From M3007 sp041392625 (GTDB lineage Bacteria > Bacteroidota > Bacteroidia > Chitinophagales > Saprospiraceae): 64,000 bases of DNA. Where the stretch lies: positions 1-64,000 of the forward strand of contig JAWKLR010000009.1 of the NCBI GenBank assembly GCA_041392625.1, given 5' to 3'. Each line of letters opens with the position of its first letter. Positions within the stretch are counted from its first letter, which is position 1. This document shows, piece after piece, positions 1 to 8,443 of this stretch. The notes under the pieces were generated by a model that saw only the letters and a program-made list of their open reading frames with translations, was not told where the DNA came from and made no database searches. The translations under genes were made by a program, and so were the position numbers.

Positions 1-1
1 C

Positions 2-271
2 AACCTGGTTGTGGAAGACACCTTACCATTTGAAGAAGACGCCTGGGGCTCAATACAGATTGGAGACACCCCATTCGATGTCGTCAAACCCTGTGCACGA
101 TGTCCGGTACCAACGACCGACCAGGAAACCGGGCAGCGCAGTCCGGAGCCTTTAAAAACACTTGCAGGCTTTAGAAAAAGTAATAACAAAGTGTACTTTG
201 GGCAAAATGCCATTTGGACAGGTTCCGGTATGCAAACCATTCAGATCGGCAGTGAGATTAAAATAGTTTGA
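2..271 (+). CDS. MOSC domain protein, C-terminal part (runs off the left edge)
   Basis: The reading frame is open from base 2, so this is the last ~89 residues of a longer gene. It has the signature of the C-terminal MOSC half of YcbX/MARC-type proteins: a VKPCARCPVPT stretch with the conserved cysteine, then a PLKTL motif, a KVYFGQN motif and a closing IQIGSEIKI strand. In this family the cysteine is proposed to hold or transfer sulfur or the molybdenum cofactor. The Crp/Fnr gene follows one base after the stop, so the two are probably co-transcribed. The substrate is unknown and the start is not visible. Confidence 0.8.
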   Translation, partial: NLVVEDTLPFEEDAWGSIQIGDTPFDVVKPCARCPVPTTDQETGQRSPEPLKTLAGFRKSNNKVYFGQNAIWTGSGMQTIQIGSEIKIV

Positions 272-272
272 T

Positions 273-917
273 ATGGATGAAAACAAGCGTTTGATGCAAC
301 GGCTGGACAAACTCCACGACCCCAAACTCAAGGAGACCCTGCTGGCTATTGGAATTGTACAACAATTTGATTCCGGTGTTGAAGTACTACACCCTGGCCA
401 ATACATCAAACTGGTTCCAATCCTGTTATCCGGAACCATAAAGGTCATGAAGGAGGATGCATCAGGAAGGGAATTGTTGCTGTATTTTATCCGACCGGGA
501 GAATCCTGCATTATGACCTTGCTTGCTACACGAGGCAATACCCCCAGTATGGTACGAGCCGTAATTGATGAGCCATCCGAACTGCTTTTGGTGCCATCGG
601 ACTTGGTGAAAAAACAGTTGGCTGAAAACAAAGACTGGGTTGACTTCAGTTTTATGTTGTTTAAACAGCGCTACGAAGAACTCCTTTACACAATCAATGA
701 AATTGCATTTAGCAGTGTAGACAAACGCCTGTGGGAAATATTGAAAATGCGCTCCAAACTCAACCTTTCAGGAGAGGTCTTTGCTACCCACCAACAACTT
801 GCTGATGAACTGGGAACTGCACGCGAAGTGGTATCCAGGCTTTTGAAAAAATTGGAATCGGATGGGAAAATCATTACATCCAGAGGCAATATCCGGGTAC
901 TTGCTGATTCTGAGTAA
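273..917 (+). CDS. Crp/Fnr family transcriptional regulator
   Basis: 214 residues with the two-part layout of the family: an N-terminal cyclic-nucleotide-binding-like beta roll (about 20-130) and a C-terminal winged helix (about 150-210), where THQQLADELGTAREVVSRLLKKLE is split over the recognition helix. No cysteine cluster typical of iron-sulfur FNR is visible, so the ligand cannot be told. It starts one base after the MOSC stop. In Bacteroidota such regulators often sit beside sulfur or redox genes; linking it to the MOSC protein is inference. Confidence 0.88.
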   Translation: MDENKRLMQRLDKLHDPKLKETLLAIGIVQQFDSGVEVLHPGQYIKLVPILLSGTIKVMKEDASGRELLLYFIRPGESCIMTLLATRGNTPSMVRAVIDEPSELLLVPSDLVKKQLAENKDWVDFSFMLFKQRYEELLYTINEIAFSSVDKRLWEILKMRSKLNLSGEVFATHQQLADELGTAREVVSRLLKKLESDGKIITSRGNIRVLADSE

Positions 918-945
918 AAGCAGGAGCCACCATCGAAACCACCGG

Positions 946-1899
946 TCAATTTTCCGATTCAAGGTCTTTTACAATAAAAAAGCCATCTGTTCCCTGGGTT
1001 TGGTACAAGGGCATTAATATACGCCCTGCACTGCTTGCATGAATTGGCCCGTTTTTATCATCTGCCAGATGCTCATTTTGAGCAATCGATTTAAAATTAA
1101 AATAACCGGGACGCATTTTAAACGCATCAGCAGGCTGAATGTGGTGTACATAAACCAGTTCAGTTACTTTGGGAAGGGAAGCAGAGTGGTCTGTCAAAAT
1201 TTGATCGTGCTTACCCAAAAACGCATCCTCAGGAATACAGCCGGCAGAACGCAGGCAATTAAAAATGGCAGCAATGCATCTGCTCTTTGAAGCAGGTTCA
1301 TCGTGTTGTCCCCCTTCAAAGGCGACTCCAATCTGATGTTCCGGATAGCCGTTTACATGAAATTGTTTATCCTGAATAAAATGCAACAGGGTCCCTTCAA
1401 TACCATCAAGCAAGCCAAGAATTACAGGCGCATGCAGGTGTTTGGCCAAACGAAGACTTTGCTGGGTATGTGCAGGAATACAAAACACACCACCTTCAGC
1501 GGAAGTGGTATGCAAGTCCAATACAATCAGAGCCTCTGGTTTGTAATCCTGTATTTCATGAAGGATGAACTTGTATAGATCCAGGAGTTCGACCTCTTCT
1601 GCATTAAATTGAGTATTGGATGGTTGTTGGAGCATTGCAATGTGCTCCCTGGTCCACAAGCGATTCATATCACAATCAACAAACCGCTTACCGGCCGAAA
1701 GAGCCGCCCGGTTGCCAATCAAACCAATGAACTTGCCGTGGAATTTCGATAAAGCCGAATCGTGAAGTGCATGATTTAATAAATCAAGCACTTCACGAAT
1801 GGCATCATAACCCGCTATTTCATTTCCATGAACTGCCCCTAATACAAGAACCAACGCTCCTTTTTCTGAGCCGTTCACCGTTCCTATCACCCGATTCAT
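946..1899 (-). CDS. Succinylglutamate desuccinylase/aspartoacylase family zinc hydrolase
   Basis: About 317 residues from the start chosen here. It carries the M14-like zinc site of the AstE/AspA family: GAVHGNE near residue 21 (H24 and E27), a CDMNRLW motif, and LDLHTT with the second zinc histidine. Such enzymes cleave N-acyl groups from amino acids; the substrate is not evident. A longer frame from 1914 exists, but its extra MYLCT is the translation of a perfect TACCTTTG promoter box lying 4 bases before the ATG at 1899, so I prefer 1899 and a leaderless transcript. It converges on the Crp/Fnr gene, with 28 bases between stops. Confidence 0.8.
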   Translation of the reverse strand: MNRVIGTVNGSEKGALVLVLGAVHGNEIAGYDAIREVLDLLNHALHDSALSKFHGKFIGLIGNRAALSAGKRFVDCDMNRLWTREHIAMLQQPSNTQFNAEEVELLDLYKFILHEIQDYKPEALIVLDLHTTSAEGGVFCIPAHTQQSLRLAKHLHAPVILGLLDGIEGTLLHFIQDKQFHVNGYPEHQIGVAFEGGQHDEPASKSRCIAAIFNCLRSAGCIPEDAFLGKHDQILTDHSASLPKVTELVYVHHIQPADAFKMRPGYFNFKSIAQNEHLADDKNGPIHASSAGRILMPLYQTQGTDGFFIVKDLESEN

Positions 1900-1903
1900 A
1901 GTA

Positions 1904-1911
1904 CAAAGGTA
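1904..1911 (-). promoter_or_regulatory. Promoter -7 box, aspartoacylase-like gene
   Basis: Minus-strand TACCTTTG matches the Bacteroidota -7 consensus TAnnTTTG, with a TTG about 17 bases further upstream. The box ends 4 bases before the ATG at 1899, which predicts a transcript starting at or almost at the initiation codon. Confidence 0.5.
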
Positions 1912-1997
1912 CACCTCTAAATGAAAAGCAATCTCATTTTAGCAATTTAGCCCAGGCAAGTAAAGGTATTTGGAAAAGTTCTTAAGAACACTTCCTC

Positions 1998-3284
1998 TTA
2001 TTGCTTCTTGGGTGGACGGCCAGGACCGCGCTTGGTCTTTGACTCCGTACTAGTAGTTGTGGTCTTCGTCGTTGAAGCTTTTGGCGGACGGCCAGGACTG
2101 CGCTTGGTTTTTGGTTCCGTACTTGTAGTCGTGGTTTTCGTCGCTGTTGCTTTCGGTGGACGACCTGGACCACGCCTGGCCTTTGACTCCGTACTTGTAG
2201 TTGTAGTCTTTGTCACTGCTGCTTTTGGCGGACGGCCAGGACCGCGCTTGGCCTTTGACTCCGTACTTGTAGTCGTGGTCTTCGTCACTGCTGCTTTTGG
2301 CGGACGACCGGGACCGCGCTTGGCTTTTGACTCCGTACTTGTAGTTGTAGTCTTAGACGCTGCCGCTTTGGGTGGACGACCAGGACCGCGCTTGGCTTTT
2401 GACTCCGTACTTGTAGTTGTGGTCTTCGTTGCTGCTGCTTTCGGTGGACGACCGGGACCGCGCTTGGCTTTTGACTCCGTACTTGTAGTCGTGGTCTTCG
2501 TCGCTGCTGCTTGGCGGACGACCGGGACCGCGCTTGGCTTTGACTCCGTACTTGTAGTCGTGGTCTTTGTCGCTGCCGCTTTGGGTGGACGACCAGGACC
2601 GCGCTTGGCCTTTGGCTCCGTAGGTTCAGAAGTTTTACTTACTTCTTCAGCTGCTACCGTTTTTGCAGGACGTCCGGGGGCCCGCTTTGCGGACGCACTT
2701 CCGGATTTCTTTTTTGCAGACTTCTTTTTCTTTTTTGTTTTAGTCGCTTCGGCATAAATCCCGGCAGTGACCAATTTGATATGCGCCAGGTGGTGTTTGC
2801 AATGCCATGCATAAGATGCGATAGCCTCCTGAAGCAACACCAAACGCTGTGTTTCTGGGTGAAAATATCCGTGTTCTAAATCCTCCTGAGAAAGCGTCGA
2901 AAGAAAGGCTGTCCAACGATCATGTAAGGATTCCAACAGACCCAGAGAGGATTTAACAGATCCGTGTTTGCTATCAGGCGTTTCAGCCCATAGTTTCTCT
3001 TCATATGTCTTAATAATCGGAGTTGGTTCTGTTACGGCCAACTTCATCCGGGCGTAGGCATGAATATGACTGTCAGCAAGGTGGTGGACAATTTGGCGAA
3101 CAGTCCAACCGCCTTCGCGATAGCTTTTATCCAATTGTTTTCTTCTGATTTTACCCAGGATTTTTTTCAGTTGCCTGGGCAATTTGCTTATAGTTTTTAT
3201 ATGACTTGCTGTTTCTTCCAGAGTATATTCTGGCTTGCCAATAAATGGCCCGATCGGATACCGCGCTTGTTCAAAAGTGATCAT
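1998..3284 (-). CDS. DinB/YfiT-like protein with a C-terminal AT-hook repeat tail
   Basis: 428 residues in two unlike parts. Residues 1-180 form a DinB/YfiT-type four-helix domain: the histidines in IVHHLADSHIH and YAWHCKHHLAH fit the metal triad of YfiT-like thiol transferases and damage-inducible DinB proteins. From about 185 to the end the protein is a basic tail of tandem 24-residue units, each with an AT-hook core such as KRGPGRPPK followed by a TKTTTTSTES spacer. I count nine intact hooks and one destroyed by indels. AT-hooks bind the minor groove of AT-rich DNA, so the tail should place the enzyme-like domain on DNA. Tail length can vary by repeat slippage. The N-terminal domain's substrate is unknown. 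Confidence 0.78.
   Translation of the reverse strand: MITFEQARYPIGPFIGKPEYTLEETASHIKTISKLPRQLKKILGKIRRKQLDKSYREGGWTVRQIVHHLADSHIHAYARMKLAVTEPTPIIKTYEEKLWAETPDSKHGSVKSSLGLLESLHDRWTAFLSTLSQEDLEHGYFHPETQRLVLLQEAIASYAWHCKHHLAHIKLVTAGIYAEATKTKKKKKSAKKKSGSASAKRAPGRPAKTVAAEEVSKTSEPTEPKAKRGPGRPPKAAATKTTTTSTESKPSAVPVVRQAAATKTTTTSTESKAKRGPGRPPKAAATKTTTTSTESKAKRGPGRPPKAAASKTTTTSTESKAKRGPGRPPKAAVTKTTTTSTESKAKRGPGRPPKAAVTKTTTTSTESKARRGPGRPPKATATKTTTTSTEPKTKRSPGRPPKASTTKTTTTSTESKTKRGPGRPPKKQ
2003..2625 (-). repeat. Tandem 72-bp repeats encoding AT-hook units
   Basis: Nearly identical 72-bp units run through the 3' half of the DinB-like gene; for example GACTCCGTAC recurs at 2257 and 2329. Each encodes one AT-hook plus a Thr-rich spacer. 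One unit (about 2505-2560) is 69 bp long: two bases are missing in its GCTTTTGGCGG segment and one T in its GGCTTTTGAC segment. The shift is self-cancelling and replaces the hook by an unrelated KPSAVPVVRQ. Confidence 0.9.
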
Positions 3285-3650
3285 AATGATGTATTTATTT
3301 TCCAGTGTATTAATTGCATAAACCAGGCATGCATTTACACCTGACTTATACCGCTTTATTGCATTTCAAAAACATCAGGTACTTATAAAACTTGTCAAGT
3401 TGTACTTAATAAGCTCACAGGGACTTGATAAGAGGTTATTGGGGAGAAAAAACCACATTGAGTTTAATGGGCATAAAAGGAATTTGGGGGTTTGGTCTGA
3501 GGCGAGTGAAATGAAACCGTGGTTTCAAAAACAAACATACATGAATTAATTAATTATTAATAAACCTGTTTTTAATCAATTAATTGCAGTGAATTTAGAA
3601 ACCCGGATGAATTAAGTGATAATTGAACGCATTTGACTGGCAAACACAGG
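3285..3650. other. Intergenic region with an inverted repeat and AT-rich tract
   Basis: No credible gene. It holds a perfect 7-bp inverted repeat, TGAAACC-GT-GGTTTCA, at 3512-3527 and a very AT-rich stretch with ATTAATTAATT-type sequence at 3541-3590. It is the upstream region of the AT-hook gene, so autoregulation through the AT tract is conceivable but only inferred. Confidence 0.5.
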
Positions 3651-4262
3651 CTAGTTACTATACCACCTCCAAAGATATCTGGATGCAAGGGAACGGTGTG
3701 GTCGCCAGGCTTCCGACCTTTCAATCATGGCCGATTTAATTTCCCGGTTCGTTCCTTCCAACTTGAATAAGCGGATACAGGCATTTCGAATACCAAGATC
3801 ATCTATCGGAAACACATCTGGTCTATTCAGGGTAAATATCAATACCATTTGAACGGTCCATTCCCCTACCCCTTTAATTTTGGTCAAGAGCGCAACTATT
3901 TCAGAGTCTGTTAATTGATCCCAGTTCAATTGCATCAAAGCTTCCTGATCAAAAAAACGACCAATGTTTTGCAGATAGGTTCCTTTTTGACGGGATATAC
4001 CTGCCTCGCGTAAATACTCCAGGCTCTGGTCAGCAAGTTGAGCAGGCTTCGGAATTGTTCCGTCAAACAACTGATGAAATCGCTGTGTGATGGCCCGGGC
4101 TGCCTGAACACTGATTTGTTGTGAAATAATGGACTCAACAAGATCTTTATAAACATCCCCACCACCGTGGTGCAACGTTAAATCGGAATCCCGAATTATT
4201 GTCCCTAAATATGGATCTTGTACCAATACATTTTTTGCCACCTCCCAATCAGATAATTTCAT
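3651..4262 (-). CDS. DNA-3-methyladenine glycosylase II family (HhH-GPD) protein
   Basis: About 203 residues. The helix-hairpin-helix motif is clear (LLTKIKGVGEWTVQMVL, residues ~130-146), followed by FPIDDLGIRNA, whose second aspartate is the expected catalytic residue of the AlkA/HhH-GPD superfamily. It should excise alkylated purines in base-excision repair. It lacks the extra N-terminal domain of E. coli AlkA, so it is of the short MAG/Mag1 type. The frame can be read from 4286, but the extra MPVLYLCL contains the promoter box TATCTTTG; I place the start at 4262. Confidence 0.85.
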   Translation of the reverse strand: MKLSDWEVAKNVLVQDPYLGTIIRDSDLTLHHGGGDVYKDLVESIISQQISVQAARAITQRFHQLFDGTIPKPAQLADQSLEYLREAGISRQKGTYLQNIGRFFDQEALMQLNWDQLTDSEIVALLTKIKGVGEWTVQMVLIFTLNRPDVFPIDDLGIRNACIRLFKLEGTNREIKSAMIERSEAWRPHRSLASRYLWRWYSN

Positions 4263-4266
4263 TAGA

Positions 4267-4274
4267 CAAAGATA
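4267..4274 (-). promoter_or_regulatory. Promoter -7 box, AlkA-type glycosylase gene
   Basis: Minus-strand TATCTTTG ends 4 bases before the ATG at 4262. This is the same spacing as at the aspartoacylase-like gene and again predicts a leaderless transcript. Confidence 0.5.
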
Positions 4275-4286
4275 TAAAACCGGCAA

Positions 4287-4610
4287 TACAAATGCATCGG
4301 ATTTGGTGAATTATCCAATGAGCATTTTAACACTCCACACACCCGCCTCCATCTAATCGGATAAGCTGCAAATATTTTTATGAATACTCCTTAAAGATTA
4401 TTTAAGTTTTATCTTTATCTATGCTTATTGCTTTTAAGAAGCCAAAACAATGCGTGGACGGAATATTACTGCTTAACAACAGCATTTGAGAACACCGCAT
4501 TTTTTTTGTTTCTTTCAGGTTTTAAACAGCATAACAACGAAATAAGGGTCTGAATCGGAGCACTATAACCCACTCAACACCCTTCCAACAATCGCCCAAA
4601 AAAGAGCGCA
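4287..4610. other. Divergent intergenic region, glycosylase / GCS2-CBS gene
   Basis: No credible gene. It separates divergent genes and must hold the promoter of the GCS2-CBS gene. TATCTTTATC near 4411 resembles a -7 box but ends in A instead of G. I see no strong hairpin. Confidence 0.4.
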
Positions 4611-6533
4611 ATGGGATACCAAAAAGTAAACACCTTAGATAATCAGAAAGACATGTTGGGCTTTGTACGTAGCCTCCTGGGCGATGTCCAGGCTTTTGAG
4701 TACATGCTAGAGAACGACTGGTTTGAAAACGATATTACCCGGATTGGGGCAGAACAGGAATTGGTAATCGTACACAATAAATCCTGCAAACCGGCTTCCA
4801 TAAATAAGGAAGTAATGGAACGCATGAAAGACCATCCATGGTGTGTAACAGAACTGGCAAAATTCAATCTGGAAGCCAACCTGAACCCCAGGGAATTCAC
4901 AGGCACCTGTCTGAGTGAAATGGAAAAAGAGAACCTGGGCTATTTGAAAATCATCCAAAAGGTATTGAAGGATTTTGATGCCAGCCTGGTCTTGTGTGGC
5001 ATCCTGCCAACCTTGCGAAAATACGATCTGGAGATGCACAATCTTACCGCAAATGATCGCTATTTCGCCTTGATGGCAGCCATTCAAAAACACATGCTCG
5101 GACATGCCTTTGAATTGCGCGTAGAGGGCGTGGATGAACTTTTACTGCGCCACGATTCTCCCCTCCTTGAAGCCTGCAATACCAGTTTTCAGGTGCACCT
5201 GCAGGTGACTCCCCAGGATTTTGTCAAACTGTATAACATCGCCCAGGCTGTAACTGGTCCGGTAATAGCAGTTTCAGCAAATTCTCCGTTGTTATTCCGC
5301 CGCCGTCTGTGGCATGAAACCCGGATAGCACTCTTCCAGCAAAGCCTGGATACCAGAACGACCTCCGACCACATGCGGGAGCGTTTACCCCGTGTGAATT
5401 TTGGAAGCGGTTGGCTCACAAAAGACATTACCCAGATTTATAAAGAAGATATCAGCCGTTTCAGGGTTTTGTTGGCCAGCGAAATTGATGAAATCTCCAA
5501 TCAAATGGTCCAGGATGGTAAAGTACCCAAACTAAGGGCGCTTCAAATCCACAACTCCACCGTTTACCGCTGGAACCGCCCTTGCTATGGCATTTCCCCG
5601 AATGGAAAGCCCCACCTGCGTATTGAGAATCGGGTAATTCCATCCGGCCCAACGACGGTGGATGAAATCGCCAATGCCGCGTTTTGGCTGGGCAGTGTTG
5701 TTGGCTTGGGACTGCACCACGATGACATCACGCGCAAAATGGATTTTGCTGATGCACGCGACAACTTCATCAAATCAGCACAATTTGGAATTGACACGAC
5801 CTTCACCTGGCTGGGTGATAAAAAAATTACGGCCGTAGATTTGATTGTTAAAGAACTACTCCCTATCGCACGGGAAGGACTCAAACACCATAAACTCAAA
5901 TCCGCTGATATTGATAAATACCTCGGCATAATCGAAGAACGTGCAAAGGCGCATAAGACCGGAGCCCGATGGGCCCTTCGATCATTCACCAACCTTATAA
6001 ACACAGTCTCACCCGATGAGGCCGTAAGTGGAATCACAGAAGCTATGATAAAAAATCAAAAAGACAACAAGCCTGTCCACACATGGGACGAACCAGGGCC
6101 TTCTGATTTATCCACCTGGTCACCAAATAAAATGAAAGTGGAAGAATTCATGTCCACCGATTTGTTTACCGCCCAAAAGGACGACCCGATCGAGCTGGTG
6201 ACTGAAATTATGAATTGGCGCCGGATTCGCTACATGCCTGTTGAAAACAACAAGGGCGAGTTGGTTGGCCTGGTTTCTTCCCGGATGCTCTTAAAATATT
6301 TTGCAAGAAAAGATAAAATCGAAACTGCGGAAGGAGCACTGGTAAAAGATGTTATGGTCGAAAAACCCATCACGGTTTCACCCGAAACCAGTATTCTGGA
6401 TGCCATGCACAAGTTAAGAGATCACCAGATCGGCTGCCTGCCAATCGTGAAAGGCCGGGACCTTGTAGGGATTATTACAGAAATGGATTTTCTGCGTATC
6501 ACCTCCCGCTTAATGGATCGACTCGATAAATAG
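4611..6533 (+). CDS. Glutamate-cysteine ligase-like (GCS2) protein with C-terminal CBS pair
   Basis: 640 residues. The first ~430 form a GCS2/YbdK-type carboxylate-amine ligase domain: IGAEQELVIV near residue 47 is the usual N-terminal G-x-E-x-E metal/ATP motif, and HLRIENRVIPSGPT near 335 is a conserved core stretch. Residues ~510-640 are two CBS motifs (MSTDLFTAQKDDP and MVEKPITVSPETS each open a repeat), which generally bind adenine nucleotides. The predicted role is ATP-dependent ligation of an amino acid under energy-charge control. The substrate cannot be read from the sequence. A strong terminator follows the stop. Confidence 0.8.
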   Translation: MGYQKVNTLDNQKDMLGFVRSLLGDVQAFEYMLENDWFENDITRIGAEQELVIVHNKSCKPASINKEVMERMKDHPWCVTELAKFNLEANLNPREFTGTCLSEMEKENLGYLKIIQKVLKDFDASLVLCGILPTLRKYDLEMHNLTANDRYFALMAAIQKHMLGHAFELRVEGVDELLLRHDSPLLEACNTSFQVHLQVTPQDFVKLYNIAQAVTGPVIAVSANSPLLFRRRLWHETRIALFQQSLDTRTTSDHMRERLPRVNFGSGWLTKDITQIYKEDISRFRVLLASEIDEISNQMVQDGKVPKLRALQIHNSTVYRWNRPCYGISPNGKPHLRIENRVIPSGPTTVDEIANAAFWLGSVVGLGLHHDDITRKMDFADARDNFIKSAQFGIDTTFTWLGDKKITAVDLIVKELLPIAREGLKHHKLKSADIDKYLGIIEERAKAHKTGARWALRSFTNLINTVSPDEAVSGITEAMIKNQKDNKPVHTWDEPGPSDLSTWSPNKMKVEEFMSTDLFTAQKDDPIELVTEIMNWRRIRYMPVENNKGELVGLVSSRMLLKYFARKDKIETAEGALVKDVMVEKPITVSPETSILDAMHKLRDHQIGCLPIVKGRDLVGIITEMDFLRITSRLMDRLDK

Positions 6534-6570
6534 CGTTGATAAATCCTGGACGCATTTAGATAAAAAAAAT

Positions 6571-6601
6571 GCCGGTTGCAGATCAACATCATGCAACCGG
6601 C
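6571..6601. terminator. Bidirectional intrinsic terminator
   Basis: A 10-bp perfect stem, GCCGGTTGCA/TGCAACCGGC, with an 11-base loop. An A-tract precedes it and GTTTTTATTT follows, so it can serve both the GCS2-CBS gene and the converging acyl-CoA dehydrogenase gene. Confidence 0.85.
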
Positions 6602-6621
6602 GTTTTTATTTATGCGCGGTA

Positions 6622-8424
6622 TCAGAAGCACCAGCCATCAGCCTGGATGAGCGCTTCAGCAATCATACGGCGTTTGACTTTGACATTTACCGGCGGGTAT
6701 TTGGTGAAACGTTTTACTCCCATAAGGAAGGTTTTCAACAAATCGCCTTCGGCAAAAGAAACCAGTGCATCGGTGGCATATTTACTCATGCGTTGAGTAG
6801 CATCGTGCATCAGCACCTGCAACATAGCATCATATACTTCTTGTGGTTGTGCTTTGTCTGCTCTTCCGGCAATTTTCTCAATGCGCAGCAACATGGATTC
6901 AGCAACAAACAGTTCGATCAACATATCGGCACAGTTCATCAAAATTTCCTGCTCCTCTTTTAGGTTGAGTTGACCGTCCATCTGCATTTTGGCCGCTCCG
7001 CCGGCGCACATCAGAATTACCTTTTTGAAATCAGCCAAGGCCTTTTTCTCCTCAGCATACATTCCCTCTGGCTTATCGAAAGAAGGCATGGATGCCAACT
7101 CCTTCTGCACTGCCCATGCCGGACCAACGATGTCAATTTTACCTTTCAAAGCCCGCTTAAAGAGTTGATCGACCATAAGCATACGGTTGATCTCATTGGT
7201 TCCTTCATAAATGCGGTTGATCCGGCTATCTCGGTAGGCGCGAGCGGCATCGTATTCCTCGCTGAAACCAATTCCACCATGGACCTGTACATTTTCATCC
7301 ACGCAGAAATCAATGGTCTCCGAGCCATACACTTTGAGAATTGAACATTCGATCGCGTATTCTTCAGCGGCTTCCAGCATGGTCTGGCCATAGGGCTTTC
7401 CTTCTGCTGTCGCTTCTGCTTTTTTCTCCTGCATCAACTGTGAGATCCGGTAGGCAGCACTTTCAGCGGCAAAAGACCGGATGGCCATTTCCGCCAGTTT
7501 GTGCTGGATAGCACCAAAGGACGAAATAGGCTTACCAAACTGATGGCGCTCATTGGCATACTTTGTTGCAGATTCGGTTACCGTACTACCGGCACCGGCG
7601 CACATAACTCCCAGTTTGTACCGACCAATATTCAAGGCATTGAATGCAATCAGGTGCCCTTTTCCAATTTCGCCCAGTACATTCTCAACCGGCACTTCCA
7701 CATTTTCAAAAAACACCTGTCGGGTAGAAGAGCCTTTGATACCCATTTTATCTTCTTCAGCTCCAAGGGTCAATCCTGTTGAATTGCGCTCAACAATAAA
7801 ACCGGTAAACTTGTCGCCATCAATCTGGGCAAAAACAATGTAGATGTCTGCAAAACCTGCATTGGTAATCCACATTTTCTGGCCATTCAGTACGTAGTGC
7901 GTGCCGGCACTGTTCAGGTCGGCGCGGGTTTTAGCGGCAAGCGCATCGGAGCCGCTTCCGGGCTCTGTCAGACAGTAAGCCGCTTTCAATTCACCAGTAA
8001 TGAGTTTGGGCAGGTATTTTTCTTTCTGAGCATCTGTTCCAAAATACAGGATAGGCAACATACCAATACCGGTATGTGCCGCGATAGCAACCAAAAAAGA
8101 ACCTGCTGGGCCGAGTACATCGGAAATTACGGTATTTGTATTGGTATCCATTTGCATACCACCATACTCTGTCGGCATGTGTGCACCCAGCAGCCCCAGT
8201 TCTCCGGCTCTGCGCAACAATTGAGGAACGATATCGCCCTCCTGTTTTTCGATTTTGGCTGCATTGGGTTTAATTTCCTGTTCCAGAAAATCAATGGTCA
8301 TCTGGCGCACCATTTGTTGCTCCTCATTGATTTCCTCCGGGATAAATGTATCCTCAGGCTTGCTGTCTGCAACGAGGAATGCTCCTCCTTGTAGAATATT
8401 TTTTTTGACTGCTGTATCTTCCAT
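6622..8424 (-). CDS. Acyl-CoA dehydrogenase family protein
   Basis: 600 residues, longer than the ~380 of short-chain enzymes and like the extended Bacteroidota and VLCAD forms with an extra C-terminal helical domain. Seen: AYCLTEPGSGSDA (FAD/substrate loop), MWITNAGFADIYIVFA, KMGIKGSST, VHGGIGFSEE, and RINRIYEGTNEINRML, whose glutamate in YEGTNEI is the expected catalytic base. It catalyses the first oxidation step of fatty-acid beta-oxidation, passing electrons to ETF. It is monocistronic, with a promoter box and a 16-bp palindrome just upstream. Chain-length specificity is not determinable. Confidence 0.93.
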   Translation of the reverse strand: MEDTAVKKNILQGGAFLVADSKPEDTFIPEEINEEQQMVRQMTIDFLEQEIKPNAAKIEKQEGDIVPQLLRRAGELGLLGAHMPTEYGGMQMDTNTNTVISDVLGPAGSFLVAIAAHTGIGMLPILYFGTDAQKEKYLPKLITGELKAAYCLTEPGSGSDALAAKTRADLNSAGTHYVLNGQKMWITNAGFADIYIVFAQIDGDKFTGFIVERNSTGLTLGAEEDKMGIKGSSTRQVFFENVEVPVENVLGEIGKGHLIAFNALNIGRYKLGVMCAGAGSTVTESATKYANERHQFGKPISSFGAIQHKLAEMAIRSFAAESAAYRISQLMQEKKAEATAEGKPYGQTMLEAAEEYAIECSILKVYGSETIDFCVDENVQVHGGIGFSEEYDAARAYRDSRINRIYEGTNEINRMLMVDQLFKRALKGKIDIVGPAWAVQKELASMPSFDKPEGMYAEEKKALADFKKVILMCAGGAAKMQMDGQLNLKEEQEILMNCADMLIELFVAESMLLRIEKIAGRADKAQPQEVYDAMLQVLMHDATQRMSKYATDALVSFAEGDLLKTFLMGVKRFTKYPPVNVKVKRRMIAEALIQADGWCF

Positions 8425-8443
8425 GGTTGTGTATTTTACAAAA

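Noticed and set aside
1998..2625. Regular repeats as a possible CRISPR array
   Set aside because: The 72-bp units are contiguous without unique spacers and code for protein.
2008..2757. 249-codon plus-strand open frame of GGRPGPRL-type repeats
   Set aside because: It is the antisense reading of the 72-bp AT-hook repeats; the repeat period keeps it open. The minus-strand frame has a real domain and a start.
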